Source: Neobacillus bataviensis
Lineage (GTDB): Bacteria; Bacillota; Bacilli; Bacillales_B; DSM-18226
DNA length: 64,000 nucleotides
Assembly (NCBI RefSeq): GCF_019969725.1
Contig: NZ_JAHXYW010000003.1
Location: 508,272-572,271, forward strand
Direction of reading: 5' to 3'
Shown: one piece after another, positions 9,171-16,336 of the stretch
How positions within the stretch are numbered: the stretch's first letter is position 1
Layout: each line of letters starts with the position of its first letter
Translations under genes and position numbers: made by a program
The notes under the pieces: model-generated
The model's input: the letters and a program-made list of their open reading frames with translations, nothing else
Told to the model about the DNA's origin: nothing
The model's database searches: none

Positions 9171-9185
9171 TCAACACTTCCTTCT

Positions 9186-10097
9186 TTAATTTGATAATAT
9201 GTCTTCTCCTTTATAATACTTATAGCCATTAAAATGAAAGATTTCTGCCTTAACCTTTATGCTCGTTAAAGAGTTTTGATCCAAGTAAAAACTATCATTT
9301 TTTTCAAGTTCTGAATATCTCTTCGGTCGTTTTCTGTACCATTTTTCACCGATATTTAATAAGTCTGTTTTATTGTTAATACCTTCTTGGTAAAGGTCTT
9401 CCACTTTTCTTTTTAATTCTTCTTCTATTAATTTGGTTAGCTTTGATAAAGGTACTTGTTCAACTTGTTCAAGCAAATCTCCTTTTACCGTTAATTCGAT
9501 AAAAAACTTAGGAGACAGTGATCCTTTCTCATAATTAACCTTCATTTTTGGAGCGTCCAGCTTCACTGCCGCTATAAGCCTCCCATTTTCTTTTACACTT
9601 TCTTCTATCGAAACCTTTTTATCAAACAACCAATTCATTATTAGTGCGTCTTTAAACGAAAGATTTTTCATCAACTTTTGCTTCTGAAAAATGGCCAATC
9701 CATTGTAAATTAAAACGGGATATTTTTTTCCTGCTTTCCAGCTTTTTTTATCAATTTTTACGATTGGAATTTTCGACACACCCATTGGCTCATAATAATC
9801 CCTTAAAAAATCCATTAATAACATTGGCTTTATCGAGTCTTGGTATAATCCCCCATTCTTTCTAAACATTACGGTATAAATAGCTGGATATTGAAATAAT
9901 GCTTGGGTAGAAAAAAGTTCACCCAAATTGTCTTCTGAAATAGCTAACCTTAAGGTGTGCCGGATTGAACGATTTCTACCAATCTCCTCGATTACTTCCT
10001 TAAATTTATGTTCAGCAAGCTGTTTACTAATCACGAATGTAATGACATGATCAAAAAACAAGCGGAAATGAAAGAAAGTAATAGAAAAATTTACCAA
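9186..10097 (-). pseudogene. Ger(x)C-family spore germination protein, N-terminally truncated
   Basis: The 303-codon frame resembles Ger(x)C germinant-receptor C subunits from about their residue 90 onward (RLFFDHVITFVISKQLAEH, then SFKDALIMNWLFDKK and the C-terminal IKVKAEIFHFNGYKYY). It lacks the lipoprotein signal, the lipobox Cys and the first part of the domain. The only possible start is a TTG without a ribosome site. Directly upstream, in the same frame but separated by a TGA at 10110-10112, is the N-terminus of a GerB-like permease. A deletion seems to have joined the start of gerB to the middle of gerC. The product is unlikely to be functional. Confidence 0.75.
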
Positions 10098-10109
10098 ACC
10101 TTTGCTTGA

Positions 10110-10329
10110 TCATCGGAAAAAAGCCCTCATTTGGAAATTTTTAACGATATAAAATATTAATAAAAGAAAGAATAGAGCAATTGGAAAAGCAATTATGACA
10201 CTTAACCAACTGTCTCTTTTCGCCGCCAATAGTATAGCGGGAATAAGGATGACATGGTTAAGTAAACCTCGAAAGAACAAGGAGCATGAATAATTGCCGC
10301 GGAAGCAATATTTTCACTAAGTTTTGCAA
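10110..10329 (-). pseudogene. GerB-like spore germination permease, N-terminal remnant
   Basis: Reading from a TTG at 10327-10329 (preceded by GGTGATTTGA) gives LVKILLPRQLFMLLVLSRF. After a one-base frameshift comes LLNHVILIPAILLAAKRDSW and a second hydrophobic helix ending at TGA 10110-10112. This matches transmembrane segments 1-2 of GerAB/GerKB-type permeases (about 365 aa in full). About 290 residues are missing. The remnant is followed by the truncated Ger(x)C frame. Read together they are the scar of a deleted germinant-receptor operon. Confidence 0.65.
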
Positions 10330-10472
10330 TCAAATCACCACAATAATCATTGATAAATTTTATTATCACCTAATACATTCTAAAAAAATCCAATCTTTTA
10401 CTATTCTCATTGATCAATGTATTAGGGTTCACTACTCCACTGCTTTTTTATCACAAAATAATAAATTTCGAC

Positions 10473-10501
10473 TTGAATCATTAGGAAGATTCTGTTATAT
10501 T
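10473..10501 (+). promoter_or_regulatory. Sigma-A promoter for the lysine riboswitch-dapA transcript
   Basis: TTGAAT (10473-10478), a 17-bp spacer and TATATT (10496-10501), 40 bp upstream of the riboswitch P1 helix. Confidence 0.65.
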
Positions 10502-10540
10502 ACAATAAATTGAATATTTTCTTACTTCAAACCTTTTGAA

Positions 10541-10718
10541 GTGAGGATAGAGGTGCAAAGACCATTAGTACACAATTAGAGGATAATGAGGTCCAAAGAC
10601 AATTGTGGAAAGGGGAATTTGCCGAAGCTTCAATGAATCTCATTGGACTTGAAGCTGGTTCTGCTATTGAAGAAATACAGAACTGTCATATAGGAATCTA
10701 TATGGAGGGCTATCTCAC
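10541..10718 (+). promoter_or_regulatory. Lysine riboswitch (L box)
   Basis: The conserved L-box blocks appear in order: GATAGAGGTGCAAAG (10545-10559), GGAAAGGGGAATTTGCCGAA (10606-10625), the CTGTCATA block near 10683 and GGAGGGCTATCTC (10704-10716). The P1 helix pairs GTGAGGATAG (10541-10550) with CTATCTCAC (10710-10718). Lysine binding is expected to favour the terminator just downstream and so reduce dapA transcription. Confidence 0.92.
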
Positions 10719-10751
10719 GCATAGGAACTTGTTATTATTTACGTTTCTATT

Positions 10752-10784
10752 GCAGCATCGAGATTCCCTCGATGCTGCTTTTTT
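10752..10784 (+). terminator. Riboswitch-controlled terminator before dapA
   Basis: An 11-bp stem (GCAGCATCGAG at 10752-10762 with 10768-10778) followed by six Ts, between the L box and the dapA ribosome site. Confidence 0.9.
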
Positions 10785-10838
10785 GCGTCGGCCTTACCCC
10801 TCAAATTTTTCTAAAAATTTTTATAAAGGGTGAGTATG

Positions 10839-11720
10839 ATGAATTTTGGCCAACTATTAACCGCTATGGTTACACCATTTGATCAAAATGGTGAGGTAGA
10901 TTATCACGCAACAAAAAATTTAGTAAATTACTTGATTGCTAATGGATCTGATGGATTAGTCGTTGCTGGGACAACTGGGGAATCCCCTACTTTAACTACC
11001 GAAGAAAAAGTTGAATTATTTAAATTTGTAGTTCGTGAGGCTGATGGTAGAGTTCCAGTTATTGCAGGAACAGGATCGAATAATACAAGAGCTTCAATCA
11101 GCTTATCAAAGCTTGCAGAGGAAGCTGGTGTTGACGGCATCATGCTTGTTGCACCATATTATAACAAACCCTGTCAAGAAGGGATGTATCAACACTTTAA
11201 AGCGATTGCCGAATCTACTTCTTTGCCAGTCATGCTTTACAATATTCCTGGGCGATGTGTTGTAAATATATCTGTTGAGACGATCGTTCGTCTTTCGGCA
11301 ATTAAAAATATTGTTGCCGTTAAAGAAGCAAGCGGCAACTTAGATGCCATGGCCGAAATTATCAGCCAAACACCGAGTGATTTCACCCTATACAGCGGTG
11401 ATGATGGCTTGACTTTACCAGTATTAGCTATCGGCGGCGCTGGGGTCGTTTCTGTTGCTTCCCATATTATCGGCAATGAAATGCAAGCCATGATTAATAG
11501 TTTTAAAAATGGAGCCCTAGAAGAGGCAGCCGCTTTACATCGTAAGCTTCTGCCGATTATGAAAGCTTTATTTGCAGCACCAAACCCAACCCCAGTAAAA
11601 ACTGCCTTAAATATGAATGGGGTACCTGTTGGCGGGGTTCGGTTGCCGTTGGTGCCATTAAGTGAAGATGAAAAGAGCGCCTTACAAAGTGTTTTGCCGG
11701 CTACAATACTAAAAGTATAG
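10839..11720 (+). CDS. dapA: 4-hydroxy-tetrahydrodipicolinate synthase
   Basis: DapA condenses pyruvate and aspartate semialdehyde, the first step of the diaminopimelate/lysine branch, and also feeds dipicolinate in spores. The TIM-barrel signature is complete: VVAGTTGESPTLTTEEK, the Tyr in YYNKPCQEGMYQHF, LYNIPGR, the Schiff-base Lys in AVKEASGN, and YSGDDGLTLP. The start at 10839 gives the usual MNFG N-terminus and suits the AAAGGGTGAG site; ATG 10836 and GTG 10830 are in-frame alternatives. The lysine riboswitch upstream shows end-product control. Bacillus usually also carries dapA in the asd-dapG-dapA operon; if so here, this would be a separately regulated copy. Confidence 0.95.
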   Translation: MNFGQLLTAMVTPFDQNGEVDYHATKNLVNYLIANGSDGLVVAGTTGESPTLTTEEKVELFKFVVREADGRVPVIAGTGSNNTRASISLSKLAEEAGVDGIMLVAPYYNKPCQEGMYQHFKAIAESTSLPVMLYNIPGRCVVNISVETIVRLSAIKNIVAVKEASGNLDAMAEIISQTPSDFTLYSGDDGLTLPVLAIGGAGVVSVASHIIGNEMQAMINSFKNGALEEAAALHRKLLPIMKALFAAPNPTPVKTALNMNGVPVGGVRLPLVPLSEDEKSALQSVLPATILKV

Positions 11721-11735
11721 AATTCCAGAAAAATT

Positions 11736-11759
11736 GGCTGCCCTTATAAGTGGGCAGCC
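11736..11759. terminator. Terminator between dapA and the quinone reductase gene
   Basis: Perfect 8-bp GC-rich stem (GGCTGCCC, 11736-11743 with 11752-11759). The T-tract is on the minus strand (AATTTTTC), so it mainly ends the minus-strand gene. Confidence 0.8.
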
Positions 11760-11767
11760 TGATTTCA

Positions 11768-12733
11768 TTATGGTATTAATAAAATTTTCCCTGTACTTCT
11801 CCGGCTTTCTAAGAAACGGTGTGCCGCTTGCCCATCACTCAATTCAAAAGTCCCTGGCTCTGAAACCTTTAACTTTCCCTCCTCCATCCAGCGAAAAAGT
11901 TCATTCGAGCGGTTTACTCTCTCCTTATGAGACTTTAGGACATTCCATAAATCTCCGCCCGTCAAGGTTTTTGATGTATCCATCAGCATTCGAGGATCAA
12001 CCGGAGCTGGGTCACCTCCCGCCATTCCGTAAAAAACTACGGTCCCTCCAATTCTCGTTGCAGCAAAGCTGTCTTGGAGTGTAGAACCGACAGATTCATA
12101 GACAACATCCACACCTTTGCCATCAGTCTTCTCGAGAACCTTCGATTTCCAATCATCACTGTATAGAAAAACAAAATCCGCACCAGCCTTCTTGGCAGCT
12201 TCTGCTTTTTCCGGTGATGAAGTTAAGCCAATTACCTTGCCGCCGAGCAGTTTAACAATTTGCACAAGAAGCTGCCCAACTCCACCTGCTGCCGCATGGA
12301 CAAGGGCCATATCATTCTTTTTTACCGCATAACTGTCACGAGTTAAATAGTGGGCCGTTAACCCCTGAAGCAACACGGATGCTGCCATATTAAACGAAAT
12401 CGTTTCCGGCAATGGAATCGCCTTATCTTTAGGCACGGCAACAAGCTCGGCATTCGCATATGGAACATCGGCAAAGGCAATCCGCTCCCCTATGTTAATC
12501 CCCTGGACATTTTCACCGATCCTTTCAACATTTCCCGCACCTTCATACCCTAAAATGTATGGAGGTTTACCAGCAAGATGATAGTTTCCTTTTCTTCTAT
12601 AAATATCAGCAAAGTTTAAGCCGATCGCTTTCATCCTTATAAGGATTTCATCTGGACCAATGACAGGATTATCGACATCACTATATTCGAGTACCTCAGG
12701 TCCGCCAAATGTATTAAATATTAATGCTTTCAT
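11768..12733 (-). CDS. NADPH:quinone oxidoreductase (zinc-independent MDR family)
   Basis: A 321-aa medium-chain dehydrogenase/reductase. It has the GroES-like N-terminal domain (ILIRMKAIGLNFADIYRRKG, GYEGAGNVERIGENVQG) and the nucleotide-binding motif HAAAGGVGQLLVQIVKLLGG near residue 150. It lacks the structural zinc cysteines of alcohol dehydrogenases, as expected for the quinone reductase (QOR) branch, which reduces quinones or enones with NADPH. It is a single-gene unit ending at the shared hairpin before dapA. The substrate is not predictable. Confidence 0.87.
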   Translation of the reverse strand: MKALIFNTFGGPEVLEYSDVDNPVIGPDEILIRMKAIGLNFADIYRRKGNYHLAGKPPYILGYEGAGNVERIGENVQGINIGERIAFADVPYANAELVAVPKDKAIPLPETISFNMAASVLLQGLTAHYLTRDSYAVKKNDMALVHAAAGGVGQLLVQIVKLLGGKVIGLTSSPEKAEAAKKAGADFVFLYSDDWKSKVLEKTDGKGVDVVYESVGSTLQDSFAATRIGGTVVFYGMAGGDPAPVDPRMLMDTSKTLTGGDLWNVLKSHKERVNRSNELFRWMEEGKLKVSEPGTFELSDGQAAHRFLESRRSTGKILLIP

Positions 12734-12881
12734 CAGTAAACCTCTACTTTATAAATTTTTAAATTACTTTTATATTAAATAGAAACGAAAGGAGAATTGC
12801 AAATAACTATTTCTCTAAATTGGTTAAATAAGTTGCTTTATTATAAAAAAAACGGCAATATTAAAGTACTTCAAAAAGAAA

Positions 12882-13289
12882 TTGCAGGTGATTATTATCA
12901 TAGAAATTAAAAAATCTCCCTTAAGCGATGGAGAATTCAATCGAGGGGTATTTGCGACCGCTGATATTACAAAAGGAACGCTTATTCATGAAGCTCCTGT
13001 CATTCCCTATCCCAATAGGGAACATGTTCATATTGAAAAAACATTATTGGCTGATTATGCATTTGAGTATGGTAAAAACCACACTGCCCTCCTGTTAGGA
13101 TATGGCATGCTGTTTAACCATTCCTATACTCCAAATGCCACCTATGATATTAACTTTGAGAACCATACGTTTGATTTCTATGCCTACAAAGATATAAAAG
13201 CCGGCGAAGAGATTTTAATCAACTATAATGGTGATGTGGACGACCAAGAGCCACTTTGGTTCGATAAAGAAAAAGCAGATAACAAATAA
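12882..13289 (+). CDS. SET-domain protein
   Basis: A compact SET domain of about 130 residues. DGEFNRGVFATADITKGTLI is the first strand pair with the Arg-Gly SAM-contact motif. GYGMLFNHSYTPNATY holds the conserved NHS that forms the pseudoknot. AGEEILINYNGD supplies the active-site Tyr region. SET enzymes methylate protein lysines; the bacterial target is unknown. The start is unclear: no ATG lies near the conserved N-terminus, TTG 12882 and GTG 12888 are in frame, and the best ribosome site (GGTGAT, 12887-12892) would fit a start at ATC 12897 or ATA 12900. Its own terminator follows. Confidence 0.85.
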   Translation: MQVIIIIEIKKSPLSDGEFNRGVFATADITKGTLIHEAPVIPYPNREHVHIEKTLLADYAFEYGKNHTALLLGYGMLFNHSYTPNATYDINFENHTFDFYAYKDIKAGEEILINYNGDVDDQEPLWFDKEKADNK

Positions 13290-13296
13290 CTAACTT

Positions 13297-13317
13297 CCCT
13301 ACTCAATTTGAGTAGGG
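13297..13317 (+). terminator. Terminator of the SET gene
   Basis: An 8-bp stem CCCTACTC (13297-13304) with GAGTAGGG (13310-13317), followed by TTTTTATTTTTT. Confidence 0.88.
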
Positions 13318-13370
13318 TTTTTATTTTTTATACAGGGCTAAGTAAAGGACATTATTGAATTTTTAACACT

Positions 13371-13561
13371 GTTGATTGAAGCGGAAGGCGCGAAGACTCC
13401 TCGAAATTGCTATCGCATTTCCTTCGTGCGTGGGCAGATTCGAGGAAGTAAATCAATGTCCTGCGGGAGTATGGGACAGGGGAGACCCCGCAGGCGCCAA
13501 AGCGCCGAGGAGGCTCCCCGGCACGTCTGCGAACCGCTCGCGCCTGGAGCGTAAATCAACA
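13371..13561. repeat. GC-rich dispersed repeat element of the Bacillus type
   Basis: About 190 bp far richer in G+C than its flanks, bounded by imperfect inverted ends (GTTGATTGAAGCGGAAGGCGCG against CGCGCCTGGAGCGTAAATCAAC). The internal blocks CCTGCGGGAGTATGGGACAG, GAGACCCCGCAGGCGCC and GCCGAGGAGGCTCCCC are recognisable from a repeat found in many Bacillaceae genomes. Short overlapping open frames inside (13372-13591) are not genes. It also carries an inner segment with its own inverted ends (see findings). It looks like a nonautonomous MITE-like element. Confidence 0.75.
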
Positions 13562-13678
13562 ACTAAGTTTAACAGCGCTAATGCAAAATAAAATTCAGAA
13601 AAGTATTTACAAATGATTCATAAAACTCTATAATTCACATATATTTACTCGGATATTGTTGAAAAAGGAGTGAGAACC

Positions 13679-14446
13679 ATGACATTGGGTATTGCATTAA
13701 TGGGATTGTTGGTTGGTTTTTTAGTCGGTCTAACAGGTGTCGGGGGTGCTGCACTGATCACTCCTGTTCTGATCATGGTAGGCATTCAGCCTTCTATCGC
13801 TGTTGGTACCGATTTGGTCTATAACGCCGTTACGAAATTGTTTGGCGTCGCTCAGCACTGGAGACAAAAAACAATAAATTTTAAATTAATGTTATATCTT
13901 GCAATAGGGAGTATTCCTAGTGCTGTAATAGCAATCTCCATTCTAAAGTATTTTGAATCTGCTTATCATAATCAGGAACATATTATTAAACACGGACTAG
14001 GTTACGTCCTCATATTAGTAGCAACAGCAATCCTGATTAAGACCTTTTTTGATAAAAAAATCCGGCCCAACCGCTGGCAGCTAAAACCTATTGAAGAAAA
14101 ACGCGGTTTAACGATTTTAATTGGTGCTGTATTTGGATTTATTGTCGGCTTTACTTCTATCGGATCAGGCTCTTTATTTGCCCTTGCGATGATGTTTCTT
14201 TATCGATTGAAAGGAACTGAATTAGTTGGTACAGATATCGCTCATGCCTTTTTATTAGTAACGGTAGCTGGGCTGCTTCATGCAAATGCAGGAAGTGTAA
14301 ACTATACGCTGGTTGGGAATCTTCTTATTGGGTCCATTCCTGGTGTTCTAGTGGGAAGCACCTTATCTTCAAAAGTGCCAACTAAACCGTTGCGAACGCT
14401 TATCTCTACGGTTATCATTATTAGTGCCATTAAGTTGATTTCATAA
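13679..14446 (+). CDS. TSUP-family (TauE/SafE) membrane transporter
   Basis: A 255-aa membrane protein with about 8 hydrophobic segments and the two TSUP repeat signatures: GFLVGLTGVGGAALITPVLI near the N-terminus and GFIVGFTSIGSGSLFALAMM in the second half. The family exports sulfite, sulfoacetate or other organosulfur or C2 anions. The ATG at 13679 sits 8 nt after AAAAAGGAG; the upstream GTG at 13670 touches the ribosome site and is less likely. It stands alone, 230 bp before an Rrf2 regulator. The substrate is unknown. Confidence 0.85.
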   Translation: MTLGIALMGLLVGFLVGLTGVGGAALITPVLIMVGIQPSIAVGTDLVYNAVTKLFGVAQHWRQKTINFKLMLYLAIGSIPSAVIAISILKYFESAYHNQEHIIKHGLGYVLILVATAILIKTFFDKKIRPNRWQLKPIEEKRGLTILIGAVFGFIVGFTSIGSGSLFALAMMFLYRLKGTELVGTDIAHAFLLVTVAGLLHANAGSVNYTLVGNLLIGSIPGVLVGSTLSSKVPTKPLRTLISTVIIISAIKLIS

Positions 14447-14473
14447 CCATTAGTGATTTTTTCACTAGTGGTT
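14445..14473 (+). terminator. Terminator of the TSUP gene
   Basis: A 12-bp stem (14445-14456 with 14462-14473) beginning in the stop codon and followed by a run of T. Confidence 0.88.
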
Positions 14474-14530
14474 TTTTTGTTTTGACAGTATTTTTATTTT
14501 AACGAGGCCACTTGTGATATATACTAACAT

Positions 14531-14547
14531 GTAACAGACTTTGTTAC
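14531..14547 (+). promoter_or_regulatory. Candidate operator palindrome before the Rrf2 gene
   Basis: Perfect inverted repeat GTAACA-GACTT-TGTTAC, 41 bp before the Rrf2 start codon. Its position fits autoregulation, but binding is inferred. Confidence 0.45.
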
Positions 14548-14587
14548 GGGAGTATGTAGAAATAGGTGTTAAAGGAAGGCGAAGTAT

Positions 14588-15022
14588 ATGTCACTCAGTA
14601 GTCGATTTGCTGTCGGAATCCACATATTGACTCTTTTAGAAATAAACAAAAATGGTGTAAATTCCTCCGAATTTATCGCAAGCAGTGTTAATACCAATCC
14701 AGTTGTTATTAGAAAAATCATGGGAATGTTGAAAAACGCAGGGTTAGTGAAAGTGCGTCCAGGAATTGCAGGTGCATTGCCAGCAAAAGAATTATCTGAA
14801 ATATCATTGCTTGATGTTTATAAGGCAGTCAATATTGTTCAAGATCAAGAATTGTTTGGTATGCATGAAAATCCAAATCCAGCGTGTCCTGTAGGTAGAA
14901 ATATTCAAGAAACCATTACTCCCCTCTTTTCGGTGGCTCAACTGGCCTTAGAAAAAGCACTGGGGAATGTGACGATACAAGATGTCGTCTTGGGAATATT
15001 AGAAAAAGAGCAAATTAAATAA
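14588..15022 (+). CDS. Rrf2-family transcriptional regulator (YwnA-like)
   Basis: A 144-aa winged-helix regulator. The N-terminus SSRFAVGIHILTLLEINKNG and the recognition region NPVVIRKIMGMLKNAGLVKVRPG are typical of Rrf2. Only one Cys is present (NPACPVG, about residue 98), so it cannot hold an IscR-type Fe-S cluster with three Cys; it resembles YwnA-like members that sense reactive species through one thiol. The ATG follows AAAGGAAGGCG. The MFS gene starts 26 bp downstream on the same strand without a terminator between, so the pair is probably one operon and the exporter its target. Confidence 0.85.
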   Translation: MSLSSRFAVGIHILTLLEINKNGVNSSEFIASSVNTNPVVIRKIMGMLKNAGLVKVRPGIAGALPAKELSEISLLDVYKAVNIVQDQELFGMHENPNPACPVGRNIQETITPLFSVAQLALEKALGNVTIQDVVLGILEKEQIK

Positions 15023-15047
15023 CAAAGGCATTAAAGGAAGTGTAAAA

Positions 15048-16235
15048 ATGAAATCACAAAACGGTAAGATCTTGGTTGGGTTGTCTATTGCAGCCTTTTT
15101 AGGGCCGTTCACTCAGACCATTTATACTCCGAGCCTTGCGGAGGTCGGGCATTATTATCAAGTAAGCCAGTTTATGGTGAATTTGACAATCTCCCTTTAT
15201 ACTTTTGTTCTGGCTGCGAACCAGTTTTTGGTTGGTCCTTTGTCTGATACGCGCGGGCGGAAGGCAATTTTAATGCCTGGTCTCCTCATTTTTATGGCCG
15301 GTTCACTGATTTGTTTTCTAGCACAAAATTACTATTTATTCCTTTTTGGCAGAGCCCTTCAGGCTTTTGGAATCACCACCGGCTCAGTGGTAGCAGCCGC
15401 TGTTATCGGGGATATTTATTCGCCTTCTGAACGCGGCAAGGCGATGAGTGTTTACCAGACGATGGTGTTTCTCGGGCCTGTTCTTGGCCCTGTAGTAGGG
15501 AGCTTTATCGCGGCTTATGCAGAGTGGCACACGGCATTTGCACTTCTTGTTGCCGGGGCATTAATTGCGTACATATATAATCGTTTTACCTTGAAAGAAA
15601 CACTTCCGAAAGATACTGCACCAAAAAAAATTACTTTTAAAACCTTTAAAGGAATCGCAGCAAACCGCGCTGCTTTTTCGATTTTACTGCTCGGTTTCAC
15701 TCAGTTCTACGGCTATTATATCTTTCTCGTTTTTATCCCAGGTCTGCTTGATGAGCTATTTTCTGTTCCTTTGGTATGGAAAGGGCTGTTTTTTATGCCG
15801 CTAACAGCGGGAATTGTGCTTGGGACGTTAATTGGCGGAAGACTCCAAACTTATTTGAAACATACTGCGATTCTCATATATACGGCATACGGGACAGGTT
15901 TAGTGGTTTCTATTTTCTGGGCATTTCTTTATTTGAATCTCTTAACGATACCAACATTAATCGTTTTTTTACTGGTTTTTGGCGTATTGCTTGGCATAAG
16001 CCTGCCTTCTCAAATAACGTCACTTGTAAATTTATTTGCACATGAAAAAGGAACTGCCATGGGCGTGTATAACTTTATTCGGTTTACCGGAGCCGCAATT
16101 GGGCCGCTGCTTGGATCATCGCTTTATAAAATCGGCGGGGACAACGCTTTATACATTACCTTGTTCTTGTTCCTTCTTGGTGGTGCTTTGGTGATTCATC
16201 TAAACAGTCGAGCACCATCGGGAAAACTGGGGTAA
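15048..16235 (+). CDS. DHA1-family MFS exporter (Bcr/CflA-like)
   Basis: A 395-aa transporter with 12 predicted membrane helices. Motif A is GPLSDTRGRKAILMPG between helices 2 and 3. The helix 4-5 region QTMVFLGPVLGPVVGSFIA is motif C of drug antiporters. The N-terminus (FLGPFTQTIYTPSLAEVGHYY) resembles Bcr/CflA exporters. It is downstream of and probably co-transcribed with the Rrf2 regulator, suggesting induction by a toxic or electrophilic compound. A hairpin and T-run follow. Confidence 0.87.
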   Translation: MKSQNGKILVGLSIAAFLGPFTQTIYTPSLAEVGHYYQVSQFMVNLTISLYTFVLAANQFLVGPLSDTRGRKAILMPGLLIFMAGSLICFLAQNYYLFLFGRALQAFGITTGSVVAAAVIGDIYSPSERGKAMSVYQTMVFLGPVLGPVVGSFIAAYAEWHTAFALLVAGALIAYIYNRFTLKETLPKDTAPKKITFKTFKGIAANRAAFSILLLGFTQFYGYYIFLVFIPGLLDELFSVPLVWKGLFFMPLTAGIVLGTLIGGRLQTYLKHTAILIYTAYGTGLVVSIFWAFLYLNLLTIPTLIVFLLVFGVLLGISLPSQITSLVNLFAHEKGTAMGVYNFIRFTGAAIGPLLGSSLYKIGGDNALYITLFLFLLGGALVIHLNSRAPSGKLG

Positions 16236-16244
16236 AAATGGAAA

Positions 16245-16270
16245 GCACGGATTACAATTCCGTGTTTTTT
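16245..16270 (+). terminator. Terminator of the Rrf2-MFS operon
   Basis: A 7-bp stem (GCACGGA 16245-16251 with TCCGTGT 16259-16265) followed by TTTTTCTTTT. Confidence 0.75.
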
Positions 16271-16280
16271 CTTTTAAAAA

Positions 16281-16309
16281 AACATCCCCACCCTATCGTG
16301 GAGATGTTT
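16281..16309 (-). terminator. Terminator of brnQ
   Basis: An 11-bp stem (16281-16291 with 16299-16309) followed on the minus strand by TTTTTTTAAAAG. Confidence 0.85.
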
Positions 16310-16336
16310 CATGGTTAAAGCACTTTCAGTTTTGTT

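Noticed and set aside
10603..10833. 76-codon frame upstream of dapA
   Set aside because: It lies wholly on the lysine riboswitch and its terminator and has no independent support as a protein.
13372..13591. Two short frames in the GC-rich repeat
   Set aside because: These are by-products of the repeat's GC-rich palindromic sequence, as in other copies of this element.
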